Below, in pieces: positions 46,254 to 54,379 of a stretch of DNA of 63,901 nucleotides. The position numbers were made by a program, and so were the translations under genes. Numbering within the stretch: position 1 is the stretch's first letter; each line of letters opens with the position of its first letter. This stretch comes from Streptomyces sp. TRM49041. GTDB lineage: Bacteria; Actinomycetota; Actinomycetes; Streptomycetales; Streptomycetaceae. The stretch lies in contig NZ_VSRY01000156.1 in assembly GCF_008271805.1 (NCBI RefSeq), positions 10,642 to 74,542 of the forward strand, in the 5' to 3' direction. The notes beneath the pieces were generated by a model. That model saw only the letters and a program-made list of their open reading frames with translations. It was not told where the DNA came from and searched no databases.

Positions 46254-46610
46254 ATGAACAAGCCGGACCCCCTGGAGCAGGCCCTGCACGCCGCTCGCGC
46301 ACTGGTCCTCGCCGACCTCGTCGCGCGCGACGTGGCCGAGGCCGAGGTCGTGTCGCTGGTGGAGGACTCGGTGACGCACCGCCGCTGGTGGGTCGCGCAG
46401 TGGCCGGACGGCGCCCCGTACATCGCCGGGCTGGTCGCCCAGGACGTCCAGGACGCGCTGCTGGAGCGGTACGGCCGCTGGCCGATCTGCCCGGTCTGCG
46501 ACTCCGGCGACCCGCACGCCCTGGAGGTCGAGCCGGAGCTGGGCGCGGATCCGCACTGGGTGTGCGGGCGGGCGGGTGTGGTGGTCGCCCCGGTGGGCGG
46601 CCTGCGGTGA
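46254..46610 (+). CDS. Small conserved hypothetical protein with Cys pair
   Basis: 118 residues: MNKPDPLEQALHAARALVLA, VSLVEDSVTHRRWWVAQWPD, APYIAGLVAQDVQDALLERY, then WPICPVCDSGDPHALEVEPE with CPVC and a later HWVCGRAG. The CxxC...C spacing suggests metal binding. CAGAAT about seven bases before the ATG and the lack of a Shine-Dalgarno suggest leaderless translation. Coupled to the DUF4031 gene by a GTGA overlap. Confidence 0.75.
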   Translation: MNKPDPLEQALHAARALVLADLVARDVAEAEVVSLVEDSVTHRRWWVAQWPDGAPYIAGLVAQDVQDALLERYGRWPICPVCDSGDPHALEVEPELGADPHWVCGRAGVVVAPVGGLR

Positions 46611-46882
46611 CGATCTACATCGACCCGCCCGACTGGCCCGGCCACGGCCGTATGTGGTCGCACATGATCAGCGACACGTCGTTCGAGGAACTGCACGCGG
46701 CCGCCGCCGAGATCGGCGCCCCGCCGTACGCCTTCGACGGCGACCACTACGACATCCCGTCCCACCGCTACGCGGACGCCGTGGCGGCCGGCGCGGTCGA
46801 GATCGGCTCCAAGGAACTCGTACGGCTCCTCACGGCCGCCGGGCTGCGCCGCCCGAAACGCCGTCCGGCGCCGTCCGCCTGA
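46607..46882 (+). CDS. DUF4031-domain protein
   Basis: 91 residues: VTIYIDPPDWPGHGRMWSHM, then SDTSFEELHAAAAEIGAPPY, FDGDHYDIPSHRYADAVAAG and ELVRLLTAAGLRRPKR. The DPPxWPGHGRxWSH and DHYDIP motifs are those of DUF4031, a small domain of unknown function. GTG 46607 overlaps the stop of the preceding gene, so the two probably act together. Confidence 0.88.
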   Translation: MTIYIDPPDWPGHGRMWSHMISDTSFEELHAAAAEIGAPPYAFDGDHYDIPSHRYADAVAAGAVEIGSKELVRLLTAAGLRRPKRRPAPSA

Positions 46883-46944
<62 letters not shown>

Positions 46945-47003
46945 GGGCCGGAGGCGTGCTCGTCGACGGGCGGCATGACAGGCGTGAACACCGCCGGCGC
47001 CGC

Positions 47004-47672
47004 CTACACTCCCAGGCTGCCCAGCTCGTCGGCCATATTGCGGCGGGCGGCCGCCTCCCAGCGCTCGGCGCCGTACGGTGTGCGGAACAGTCGTGGCAGG
47101 CCGAGGAGTTGGCGCAGTACGGCCGCCCGGCCGGCACGGAAGGCGTCGTCGGGCACGAACCCGCACTCCTCCCGTACGGCCGCGGTGTACGCCTCGTACT
47201 CCTCCGGCTCGGCGGCCAGGATCGCCAGGTCGGCGTCGCACAGCACCTCGCCGTTGCGGTCGCCGGCCGCGGGGTCGTGGCTGACGGTGAGCCGCACGAG
47301 CCGGGCGACCTCCGCCGTACGCGACGGGTCGATGTCCAGCTCGGGGAGCGCCCGTTCGGCGAGCCGTGCGCTGCGCTCCTCGTTGGTGGACCGGTCCGGG
47401 AGGTACACCGCGTCGTGGAACCAGGCGGCGAGCCGCACGGCGGCCAGGTCGTCGGCGTAATCGGCCAGTTCGTCGATACGGCGGAGGACGGCGAGTAGGT
47501 GGTCGGTGGTGTGGTACCGCCGCTGGGGTTCGGCCCAGCGGCGGAGGAGGTCGTCCGCGTACCTGTAGGGCGACGGCCCGCACGCGTCGGTGTCCCGCGC
47601 GAGGAGCACGGCGCCCGCCCAGCGGCGGGTCAGCTCGTCGTGGGCGGGGTGCGCGGGGAACTCGCGTGGCAT
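47004..47672 (-). CDS. HD-domain metal-dependent phosphohydrolase-like protein
   Basis: 222 residues. AEPQRRYHTTDHLLAVLRRI provides the first His, LAAWFHDAVYLPDRSTNEER the HD pair, and TVSHDPAAGDRNGEVLCDAD a later His and Asp; together they are the H...HD...D pattern of HD-domain proteins, often annotated as predicted metal-dependent phosphohydrolases. ATG 47672 (MPREFPAHPAHDEL) is preferred; the upstream extension to 47759 is Gly/Pro/Arg-rich and has no family character. Substrate unknown. Confidence 0.85.
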   Translation of the reverse strand: MPREFPAHPAHDELTRRWAGAVLLARDTDACGPSPYRYADDLLRRWAEPQRRYHTTDHLLAVLRRIDELADYADDLAAVRLAAWFHDAVYLPDRSTNEERSARLAERALPELDIDPSRTAEVARLVRLTVSHDPAAGDRNGEVLCDADLAILAAEPEEYEAYTAAVREECGFVPDDAFRAGRAAVLRQLLGLPRLFRTPYGAERWEAAARRNMADELGSLGV

Positions 47673-47768
47673 GGGGCCATTGTGCCGCTCACGGGCCGGG
47701 GCACCGTCGCCGGTACCCCGGCACCCCGGTACCCCAGCCCCCGGCACCCGGCCCGCCACCCCAGCCCC

Positions 47769-50081
47769 CTACGCCACCGCCTTGAACCCCCGCAGCCGCA
47801 GGCTGTTGCCCACCACGAACACCGACGAGAACGCCATCGCCGCCCCCGCGATCATCGGGTTCAGGAACCCCGCCGCGGCCAGCGGCAACGCGGCCACGTT
47901 GTAGGCGAAGGCCCAGAACAGGTTGCCCTTGATCGTGGCGAGGGTGCGCCGCGAGAGCCGGATGGCGTCGGCGGCGGCGCGCAGGTCACCCCGTACGAGC
48001 GTCAGGTCGCTCGCCTCTATCGCGGCGTCGGTCCCGGTGCCCATCGCGAGCCCGAGGTCGGCCTGTGCGAGGGCCGCCGCGTCGTTGACCCCGTCGCCGA
48101 CCATGGCGACACTGCGCCCCTCGCCCTGGAGGCGCTTGACGACGTGGACCTTGTCCTCGGGCATGACCTCGGCGATGACGTGCTCGGCGTCGATCCCGAC
48201 CTCGGCGGCGACGGCCTCGGCGACGGCCTGGTTGTCGCCGGTGAGCAGGATCGGGGTGAGCCCGAGTGCGCGCAGCCGCCGGATGGCCTCGGCGCTGGTG
48301 TCCTTGACGGCGTCGGCGACTTCGAGGACCGCGCGTGCCTCGCCGTCCCAGGCGACGGCGATTGCGGTACGCCCGCCCGCCTCGGCGCCCTCCTTGGCGG
48401 CGGCGAGCACATCCGGCAGTTCGATGGCCCACTCCGTCAGCAGCTTCTCCCGCCCGACGAGCACCGCGTGCCCCTCGACGACCCCCTGGACGCCGAGCCC
48501 GGGCACGTTCGCGAAGTCCTCGGGTACGGGCAGCTCCCCCACTCCGGCGGTGGCGCCGGCCGCGACGGCCTGGGCGATCGGGTGCTCGGAGGCGTGCTCC
48601 AGGGCGCCCGCCAGGCGCAGTACCTCTGCCTCGTCGGTGGAGTCGGCGGCGTGCACGGCGAGCAGGGTCATACGCCCGGTGGTGACGGTGCCGGTCTTGT
48701 CGAGGACGACGGTGTCGGCCTTGCGGGTGGTCTCCAGGACCTCCGGGCCCTTGATGAGAATGCCGAGCTGGGCACCGCGCCCCGTACCGACCATGAGGGC
48801 GGTGGGTGTGGCGAGCCCGAGGGCGCACGGGCAGGCGATGATCAGGACGGCGACGGCGGCGGTGAACGCGGCGGTCAGTCCGGCACCCGTGCCGAGCCAC
48901 ACGCCGAGCGTGCCGAGCGCCAGGACGATGACGACCGGGACGAACACGGCCGAGATCCGGTCGGCGAGCCGCTGGGCCGCGGCCTTGCCGTTCTGGGCGT
49001 CCTCGACCAGCTTCGCCATCCGGGCCAGCTGGGTGTCGGCGCCGACGCGGGTGGCTTCGACCACGAGCCGTCCGCCCGCGTTGAGCGTGGCGCCGGTGAC
49101 GGGGTCGCCGACGGTGACCTCGACGGGCACGGATTCGCCCGTCAGCATCGAGGCGTCGACGGCGGACGAGCCCTCGACGACGGTGCCGTCCGTGGCGATC
49201 TTCTCCCCGGGCCGTACGAGGAACCGGTCGCCGACCTGCAACTCGGCGGTCGGTACACGCACTTCGCGGCCCCCGCGCAGCACGGTGACCTCCTTGGCGC
49301 CGAGCTCCATCAGCGCTCTGAGCGCCGCGCCCGCCTTCCGCTTGGAGCGGGCCTCGAAGTACCGCCCGGCGAGTATGAAGGCGGTGACTCCGGCCGCGGC
49401 CTCCAGGTAGATGTTGGCGGCGCCGTCGGTGCGGGCGACGGTCAGCTCGAAGGGGTGGGTCATGCCGGGCATCCCGGCCGTACCGAAGAACAGCGCCCAG
49501 ACGGACCACAGGAAGGCCGCGGACGTACCGACCGAGATGAGGGTGTCCATCGTCGCGGCGCCGTGCCGGAGGTTCGTCCAGGCGGCGCGGTGGAACGGCC
49601 AGCCGGCGTAGACGACGACGGGGGCGGCGAGGGTGAGCGAGAGCCACTGCCAGTACTGGAACTGGAGTGGCGGGACCATCGCCATGGCGATGACCGGGAC
49701 GGAGAGCACGAGGGCGGTGAGGAGCCGCCGGCGCAGGTCGCCGAGCTCGTCGTCGCCGCGCTCGGCGCCGCCGCGCTCGGCGCCGAGCCCCGCCCCCTCC
49801 TCCCCCTCCGCCGCCGGGGCCGGGGCCGGGGCGGCGGCCGGGGGCGCGGGCTCCTCGGCGGTGTAGCCGGTGGCCTCGACGGTGGCGATGAGGTCCCGTA
49901 CGGACACGTCGTCGCCCCGGTAGGTGACCTTGGCCTTCTCGGTGGCGTAGTTGACGGTGGCCTCGACGCCGTCCATACGGTTGAGCTTCTTCTCGATGCG
50001 CGCCGCGCACGAGGCGCAGGTCATGCCACCGATGGCGAGTTCGACCTCGGCGGTGCCGGATGCGGTCGTGGGGCCGCTCAT
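47769..50081 (-). CDS. copA: Copper-translocating P1B-type ATPase
   Basis: 770 residues. One N-terminal metal-binding domain (AIGGMTCASCAARIEKKLNR, CxxC), an Ala/Pro-rich linker, eight membrane segments with the ion-binding CPC (IIACPCALGLATPTALMVG), the actuator SMLTGESVPVEV, phosphorylation site DKTGTVTTG, HP motif ALEHASEHPIA, and ATP-hinge VAMVGDGVNDAAALAQADLG. The CPC motif marks Cu(I)/Ag(I) export. ATG 50081 has GGAGG seven bases upstream; a GTG at 50087 is too close to it. CsoR-like G-tract palindromes lie directly upstream. csoR itself is not in the window. Confidence 0.94.
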   Translation of the reverse strand: MSGPTTASGTAEVELAIGGMTCASCAARIEKKLNRMDGVEATVNYATEKAKVTYRGDDVSVRDLIATVEATGYTAEEPAPPAAAPAPAPAAEGEEGAGLGAERGGAERGDDELGDLRRRLLTALVLSVPVIAMAMVPPLQFQYWQWLSLTLAAPVVVYAGWPFHRAAWTNLRHGAATMDTLISVGTSAAFLWSVWALFFGTAGMPGMTHPFELTVARTDGAANIYLEAAAGVTAFILAGRYFEARSKRKAGAALRALMELGAKEVTVLRGGREVRVPTAELQVGDRFLVRPGEKIATDGTVVEGSSAVDASMLTGESVPVEVTVGDPVTGATLNAGGRLVVEATRVGADTQLARMAKLVEDAQNGKAAAQRLADRISAVFVPVVIVLALGTLGVWLGTGAGLTAAFTAAVAVLIIACPCALGLATPTALMVGTGRGAQLGILIKGPEVLETTRKADTVVLDKTGTVTTGRMTLLAVHAADSTDEAEVLRLAGALEHASEHPIAQAVAAGATAGVGELPVPEDFANVPGLGVQGVVEGHAVLVGREKLLTEWAIELPDVLAAAKEGAEAGGRTAIAVAWDGEARAVLEVADAVKDTSAEAIRRLRALGLTPILLTGDNQAVAEAVAAEVGIDAEHVIAEVMPEDKVHVVKRLQGEGRSVAMVGDGVNDAAALAQADLGLAMGTGTDAAIEASDLTLVRGDLRAAADAIRLSRRTLATIKGNLFWAFAYNVAALPLAAAGFLNPMIAGAAMAFSSVFVVGNSLRLRGFKAVA

Positions 50082-50093
50082 CTCCACTCCTCC

Positions 50094-50138
50094 AATACCC
50101 TAGGGGGGTATAACCAGAGCCTCAGTGTATACCCCCTA
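50094..50138. promoter_or_regulatory. Two CsoR-like operators in the copA promoter
   Basis: ATACCCTAGGGGGGTAT (50096-50112) has the TACCC...GGGTA symmetry of CsoR sites, and a second GTATACCCCCTA (about 50127-50138) follows. CsoR releases such DNA on binding Cu(I). They also lie within 130 bp of the divergent cutC gene, which could share the control. Confidence 0.65.
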
Positions 50139-50219
50139 CCGGTAACCGGGGCAAGCCTGCCGCCCCCTCCACCCACTAGGATTGGACTAGACCTGTAGCC
50201 GCTGGAGGAATGAGGTCCG

Positions 50220-50915
50220 ATGAGCAACCGTGCAGTCCTGGAGGTGATCGCCCTCGACGCCGAGGACGCGATCGCGGCCCAGGCCGGAGGAGCGGACCGC
50301 CTTGAGCTGGTCACCGACATGGCGGCGGACGGCCTGAGCCCGAGCCGGGAGACGTACGCCCGCGTTCGCGCCGCCGTGGACATCCCGCTGCGTGTGATGC
50401 TCCGCCTCACGGACGGTTTCGCGGCGGGCGACGTGGAGCCCCTCGTACGCGCCGCCCGGGACATGCGCTCCGAAGGAGCGACCGAGTTCGTGCTGGGCTT
50501 CCTGGACCCGGACGGCCGCCCGGACCTGGCGGCCCTGGAACGCCTGGCGGCGGAGCTGGACGGCTGCCGCTGGACGTTCCACCGCGCCATCGACCACGCG
50601 ACGGACCGGGACGCGCTGCGCAGACAGCTGGCGGACTTCCCGGGCCTCGACACGTACCTGACGGCGGGCTCGGCGGCCGGGGTCGACGCGGGCGTCCCCG
50701 TCCTGACGGCGGAGGCCGCACGCCGGGGCACGCCCGGCTACGAGCCGCGGCTGCTGGTGGGCGGCGGCCTGCGCCTGGACCACGTCCCCGCCCTGCGCGC
50801 GGCGGGCATCGACGCCTTCCACATCGGCGGAGCGGCCCGCCCGGCCGGCTGGACGTCCCCGGTGGCGCGGGGCGCGGTACGGGCGTGGCGCAGAGCGCTG
50901 GACGAGGCGGCCTGA
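50220..50915 (+). CDS. cutC: CutC-family copper homeostasis protein
   Basis: 231 residues of the CutC TIM-barrel family: LEVIALDAEDAIAAQAGGAD, RLELVTDMAADGLSPSRETY, PLRVMLRLTDGFAAGDVEPL, GATEFVLGFLDPDGRPD, CRWTFHRAIDHATDRDALRR and LLVGGGLRLDHVPALRAAGI. Its role in copper handling is disputed, but placement divergent to copA is consistent. ATG 50220 is favoured; GGAGG at 50204-50208 also sits before an out-of-frame ATG at 50210. TAGGAT near 50177 is a possible -10. Confidence 0.88.
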   Translation: MSNRAVLEVIALDAEDAIAAQAGGADRLELVTDMAADGLSPSRETYARVRAAVDIPLRVMLRLTDGFAAGDVEPLVRAARDMRSEGATEFVLGFLDPDGRPDLAALERLAAELDGCRWTFHRAIDHATDRDALRRQLADFPGLDTYLTAGSAAGVDAGVPVLTAEAARRGTPGYEPRLLVGGGLRLDHVPALRAAGIDAFHIGGAARPAGWTSPVARGAVRAWRRALDEAA

Positions 50916-50920
50916 AACGG

Positions 50921-50947
50921 GCCTCGCCCGCCATGGGCGGGGCTAGG
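50921..50947 (+). terminator. Hairpin between cutC and the methyltransferase gene
   Basis: GCCCGCC (50926-50932) pairs with GGGCGGG just after, extended by CCT/AGG. It overlaps the candidate -10 box of the next gene. Confidence 0.45.
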
Positions 50948-50957
50948 CTCCCCGCCC

Positions 50958-51617
50958 ATGACCAGCGACAGCCACCCCGACGACGACACGTTCCTCCACC
51001 CGACCCGCGCCGGCTACGACGCCGTGGCGGCGGACTACGCGGAACACTTCCGCACCGAGTTCGCGGGCATGAAGCTGGGCCGCGCGATGCTCGGGGCGTT
51101 CGCCGAGTACGTACGCCCCGGGCTGCCGGTGGCCGACGTGGGCTGCGGGCCGGGCGGGGTGACGGCCCACCTGGCGGGCCTCGGGGTGGACACCTTCGGC
51201 ATCGACCTCTCCCCCGGAATGCTGACCGTCGCCCGGCGCGAGCACCCGGACCTCCGCTTCGAGCGGGGCACGATGACGGCCCTTGACGTGCCGGACGGCA
51301 CGCTCGGGGGCATGGTGGCCTGGTACTCCCTGATCCACGTCCCGCCGGAGCGGGTCCCGGCCGTACTGGCGGAGTTCCACCGCGTACTGACGCCGGGCGC
51401 CCCGCTCCTCCTGGCGTTCCAGCAGGGCGAAGGCGTACTGCACCTCGACGAGGCCCTGGGCCACGCGGTCTCCCTGGACTTCCACCGCTGGACGGTCACG
51501 CGCCTTGCGCCCCTCCTGGCAGCATCCGGCCTCCCACTCCACGCCCACCTCCTCCGCGACCCGGAACCGCACGAACGCACCCCGAGTGCGTACACCCTGT
51601 CCCTCAAGCCCGCGTAG
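50958..51617 (+). CDS. Class I SAM-dependent methyltransferase
   Basis: 219 residues with the Rossmann-type methyltransferase motifs: motif I PVADVGCGPGGVTAHLAGLG, motif II FGIDLSPGMLTVARREHPDL, and post-motif GMVAWYSLIHVPPERVPAVL. The C-terminus ends HLLRDPEPHERTPSAYTLSL. Substrate not evident; it resembles the small-molecule group often called UbiE/TehB-like. ATG 50958 follows TAGGCT (50944-50949) by eight bases without a ribosome site, so it is probably leaderless. Confidence 0.88.
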   Translation: MTSDSHPDDDTFLHPTRAGYDAVAADYAEHFRTEFAGMKLGRAMLGAFAEYVRPGLPVADVGCGPGGVTAHLAGLGVDTFGIDLSPGMLTVARREHPDLRFERGTMTALDVPDGTLGGMVAWYSLIHVPPERVPAVLAEFHRVLTPGAPLLLAFQQGEGVLHLDEALGHAVSLDFHRWTVTRLAPLLAASGLPLHAHLLRDPEPHERTPSAYTLSLKPA

Positions 51618-51701
51618 AGCCTGCGGGAGCCGACCCACCCTTCCGGGCCCCCTCTCCGGCCGACGTACCGCCGGGGGCATGACGGGCGAGCGGGCAGTTC
51701 A

Positions 51702-51926
51702 TCAAGGGCCGCTGCCGCCTGCCGGTTTCAGGGCCTCCGCCACCATCACGGCAGCGTCGCCGCGCAGCATCCCCACGTCGACGTACACGCGCCCGTTGTG
51801 TGTGACCACGGGACGGACGGCCCCGTACGCCACCTGCGGAACACCCAGCGCGGACAGCGCCTCCCGCAGCCCCTCCGCCGCCCCCTCCGCGCGGGCCCAG
51901 CACTCACGCCACTGCTCCAAGGACAT
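51702..51926 (-). CDS. Small hypothetical protein of a divergent regulatory locus
   Basis: 74 residues from ATG 51926: MSLEQWRECWARAEGAAEGL, then REALSALGVPQVAYGAVRPV and VYVDVGMLRGDAAVMVAEAL. A GTG at 51932 is an alternative start. It has the look of a small alpha/beta protein with no known motif. It lies just downstream of the next small gene and both probably start from the promoter at the 20-bp palindrome. Confidence 0.65.
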   Translation of the reverse strand: MSLEQWRECWARAEGAAEGLREALSALGVPQVAYGAVRPVVTHNGRVYVDVGMLRGDAAVMVAEALKPAGGSGP

Positions 51927-51933
51927 CGGCACG

Positions 51934-52125
51934 TCAGTGCCCCTTCCCATGCGCGGCGATCTCCACATTGAGGTCGGTCACCGCCGAGAAGTCCCCGTGT
52001 TCGCGCGCCTCCGCGCGCTGCTTCGCCAGGGCGGCGCACACACCGCACCCTTCTGCCGGTCGCGGGGGTCTGAACGGAAGGCCCAGCTCAACGGGGCCGT
52101 ACATCGTCGTCTGCGTACTGCGCAT
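51934..52125 (-). CDS. Small Cys-containing hypothetical protein
   Basis: 63 residues: TTMYGPVELGLPFRPPRPAE, then GCGVCAALAKQRAEAREHGD and FSAVTDLNVEIAAHGKGH. The CGVCAAL-x-KQRxxAR-x-xGD-x-S-x-x-TDxNVEI pattern recurs in small streptomycete proteins beside GntR/UTRA regulators; function unknown. ATG 52125 has GGGAGG seven bases upstream. The start lies about 37 bp from the 20-bp palindrome. Confidence 0.7.
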   Translation of the reverse strand: MRSTQTTMYGPVELGLPFRPPRPAEGCGVCAALAKQRAEAREHGDFSAVTDLNVEIAAHGKGH

Positions 52126-52161
52126 CACTGGCCTCCCGGCTTCGACTTGGAGCCGAGCGTA

Positions 52162-52181
52162 CTGCTATTCGCGAATAGCAG
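52162..52181. promoter_or_regulatory. 20-bp perfect palindromic operator
   Basis: CTGCTATTCGCGAATAGCAG is a perfect 20-bp inverted repeat without a spacer, in the 132-bp divergent region between the small-gene pair (minus) and the UTRA/GntR pair (plus). The TTCGCGAA-type centre and location favour binding by the adjoining GntR protein. Confidence 0.75.
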
Positions 52182-52257
52182 CAAGATTTGCCGCCTGGCG
52201 CACGCCTAGAGTGAGACGCCTACGGTTACGGACAACCGGCGGTCACGGGAGGGAATC

Positions 52258-52803
52258 ATGGGCGGTAAGGGCGACTGGGTCAGCACGTCGATGCCGTATC
52301 TCACCCCGCGCGCGAACGGGCAGGCCGATGCCTGGGCAGAGGAGACGGCCGCCCACGGCCGCAAGGGCACACAGCGCATCCTCTTCGCCGGGGAGGCCCC
52401 CGCGGGCGAGGAGGCCGCCGCGCTGCTCGGACTGCCGGCAGATGAGCCCGTGATCGTGCGCCGTCGCGTCATCGAACTCGAAGGTGAGCCGTGCGAGTTG
52501 ACCGACACGTACTACCCGGTCGAGATCGCGCGCGGCACCGCTCTGGCCGGTACGGCGAAGATCCGCGGTGGTGCGGTCACCCTGCTCGCCGCGCTGGGGC
52601 ACGTCGGGGTGCGGGTCCGCGAGGACGTGACCGCCCGCCTGGCGACGGATGAGGAGCGAGACATCCTCAGGACGGCCGCGGATCAGCCCGTGCTGCGTCT
52701 GGCGCGGGTGACCCTCGACACCGGGGACCGTCCCATCCAGGCGGATCTGATGACCATGCCCGCTCACCGGCAGAGGCTCCGTTACGAGATGAGGATCGGA
52801 TGA
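52258..52803 (+). CDS. UTRA-domain protein lacking a DNA-binding domain
   Basis: 181 residues comprising almost only the UTRA ligand-binding domain of GntR/HutC regulators: WVSTSMPYLTPRANGQADAW at the start, PVIVRRRVIELEGEPCELTD, TYYPVEIARGTALAGTAKIR and LRLARVTLDTGDRPIQADLM. The usual N-terminal winged helix is absent; it starts at ATG 52258 with GGGAGGGAA six bases upstream. It overlaps the complete GntR gene by ATGA. A ligand-binding partner or modulator of that regulator is the natural inference. Confidence 0.85.
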   Translation: MGGKGDWVSTSMPYLTPRANGQADAWAEETAAHGRKGTQRILFAGEAPAGEEAAALLGLPADEPVIVRRRVIELEGEPCELTDTYYPVEIARGTALAGTAKIRGGAVTLLAALGHVGVRVREDVTARLATDEERDILRTAADQPVLRLARVTLDTGDRPIQADLMTMPAHRQRLRYEMRIG

Positions 52804-53585
52804 CCGTGCGCGACGCCGAGGCCGAGCCCCGCGACCCCCGCTCCCTCCACGAACGCATCGCCGCGGACCTGCGCGACGAGATCATGAGTGGCGATCTGGC
52901 GCCCGGCGCGAAGGTGCCGTCCACCGTGCGGCTCAAGGAGCGGTTCGAGGCCTCGAGTGCGACGATCCAGAAGGCCCTTCAGCTCCTCAAAGACGAGGGA
53001 CTGGTCATCGGGCGCGCGGGTGCCGCCGTGACCGTACGGGAACACCGGCAGCGCACGATGCGGCCCGCTGCGTACATGGCCCCCGCCGGGAAGGGTGAAC
53101 GGTTCCGCTGGCTGGCCGAAGCGGAGAGGGACGGCGGCCGGGCACGCAGCACGCTGCTGGAGGTCGCCGAAGCCGTACCGCCGGCAGACGTACGAGGGCT
53201 CCTCACCCTGAGGGACGATGAGACGGCTGTCCTGCGCCGCCAGATCCTCACGATCAACGACGAACCCGTCGAACTCGTGGCCTCGTACTACCCCGTGGAC
53301 GTCGCCCGGAACACGGCCGTGGCGGAGAACCGCAAGATCCGGGGCGGCACTCCCACCCTCCTCGCGGCCCTCGGCTTCCCTCCTCGCCTGAGCGTCGACC
53401 GTGTCTCCGCCCGCATCCCCACACAGGAACAGGCAACAGCCCTCCGGCTCCCCGGCAACCTGCCGGTGCTCCGCACCCTGCGCGTCGTCTACACCGACGA
53501 TGAACGTCCCATCGAGGCCACCGTCATGGTCAAGGCGGGCCACCTGTACGAGCTCCAGTACGACTTCACGCCGGAGCTTCAATGA
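52800..53585 (+). CDS. GntR/HutC-family regulator with winged helix and UTRA domain
   Basis: 261 residues. Winged helix at residues about 12-80 (LHERIAADLRDEIMSGDLAP, GAKVPSTVRLKERFEASSAT, QKALQLLKDEGLVIG), then a UTRA domain (TAVLRRQILTINDEPVELVA, SYYPVDVARNTAVAENRKIR). The UTRA part is clearly related to the preceding UTRA-only protein (shared EPxELxxxYYPVxIAR and KIRGGxxTLLAALG), so the pair arose by duplication. ATG 52800 overlaps the upstream stop. Probably binds the palindrome at 52162-52181. Confidence 0.9.
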   Translation: MTVRDAEAEPRDPRSLHERIAADLRDEIMSGDLAPGAKVPSTVRLKERFEASSATIQKALQLLKDEGLVIGRAGAAVTVREHRQRTMRPAAYMAPAGKGERFRWLAEAERDGGRARSTLLEVAEAVPPADVRGLLTLRDDETAVLRRQILTINDEPVELVASYYPVDVARNTAVAENRKIRGGTPTLLAALGFPPRLSVDRVSARIPTQEQATALRLPGNLPVLRTLRVVYTDDERPIEATVMVKAGHLYELQYDFTPELQ

Positions 53586-53790
53586 GGATCACCACACCGA
53601 TGATCAGGCCCAGCACGTCGACGGCGAGTCCCCGCTCCTGCCAGGCGTCTTTCCTCGTTTCCTCTTCAGGACAGCCCTATTGGGTCCCTGTCCGGGAACT
53701 TCGTGGCCCCTCAATGATGAGTACGGGGACCGACCGGCCCTGAGTACGCCCGCGCAGGCGAACCGGTGCCGGAGGCAGTTGGCTGTACCC
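53586..53790. other. Short intergenic stretch, no gene supported
   Basis: About 205 bp. A plus-strand ATG overlaps the GntR stop (53582) and gives a 53-codon frame without family features; a minus-strand frame with a hydrophobic run overlaps the GntR 3' end. Neither is convincing. Confidence 0.4.
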
Positions 53791-54123
53791 ATGCACGAGA
53801 CAACTCCCGCCCTGACCAACGACCGTGACACCGAGCCCCCTGCAATCAACAAGGTGTCGGTGTGGACCACGGTTGCGACGGTGGCCCTGATCCCGGTGGC
53901 CGTCTTCCTCGGGGGGTGGGCTGGGATGGCCACGTTGGTTCGCCCTCAGACCGTGGCCGTCATCATGAACTGCTGGTGGGCGTCCTGGACGGTTACCCCT
54001 GTGCTTGTGGTGGCCTCCCGCCTGAGCCCGCGACACCCCGCCCTGGCCGGGGCCTGCCGCTGGGCGGGTTGGGTCGCGCCGTTCCCGCCGTCGGCCACGA
54101 TCCTGCTGACCCTTGGCCTTTAG
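53791..54123 (+). CDS. Small two-helix membrane protein of unknown function
   Basis: 110 residues from ATG 53791: a polar start (MHETTPALTNDRDTEPPAIN), a first hydrophobic segment VATVALIPVAVFLGGWAGM, an amphipathic middle with NCWWASWTVTPVLVVASR forming a second segment, and a third weaker segment near the end (FPPSATILLTL). No motif recognised. The GGAGG-like AACCGGTGCCGGAGGCAGTT upstream contains a possible ribosome site (GGAGG at 53771-53775). Confidence 0.55.
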   Translation: MHETTPALTNDRDTEPPAINKVSVWTTVATVALIPVAVFLGGWAGMATLVRPQTVAVIMNCWWASWTVTPVLVVASRLSPRHPALAGACRWAGWVAPFPPSATILLTLGL

Positions 54124-54130
54124 TCAATGC

Positions 54131-54241
54131 TCAGGTCCGCCAAGTGAACCGCACGGCCGGCTCGCGCACCCGGTCGCCGGGGCCTCCGGGCGCCCACGCG
54201 GTGACCGCCTCTCCGAACTCCTTCATGCCGGCCACGAGACG
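54131..54241 (-). pseudogene. C-terminal coding remnant, family unknown
   Basis: On the minus strand a frame with coding-like third positions reads LVAGMKEFGEAVTAWAPGGP, then GDRVREPAVRFTWRT and TGA at 54131. Upstream the same frame turns Arg-rich and loses protein character. It looks like the 3' end of a lost or truncated gene. Confidence 0.3.
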
Positions 54242-54379
54242 AGCCTTGCGCCCCGGCCGGCCACCGCGCCGCCGAGGCCGAACGCTGTGTGCTGGTAGGC
54301 GTGTTGTGCGAGCCTGGGTCGCGCCACGACAGCGCGCTTCGCGACGACTGAGGCAACGGAACGGAAAGGCACGGCTGCA

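Noticed and set aside
47499..50198. An 899-codon plus-strand frame opposite copA
   Set aside because: Composition is Gly/Asp/Arg-rich with no domain and no ribosome site; it mirrors the copA reading frame.
53566..53676. Minus-strand frame with a membrane-like run (VDVLGLIIGVVILI) at the end of the GntR gene
   Set aside because: It overlaps the GntR 3' end, has no start codon and is preceded by a stop; the hydrophobic run can arise from the complementary strand of the GntR codons.
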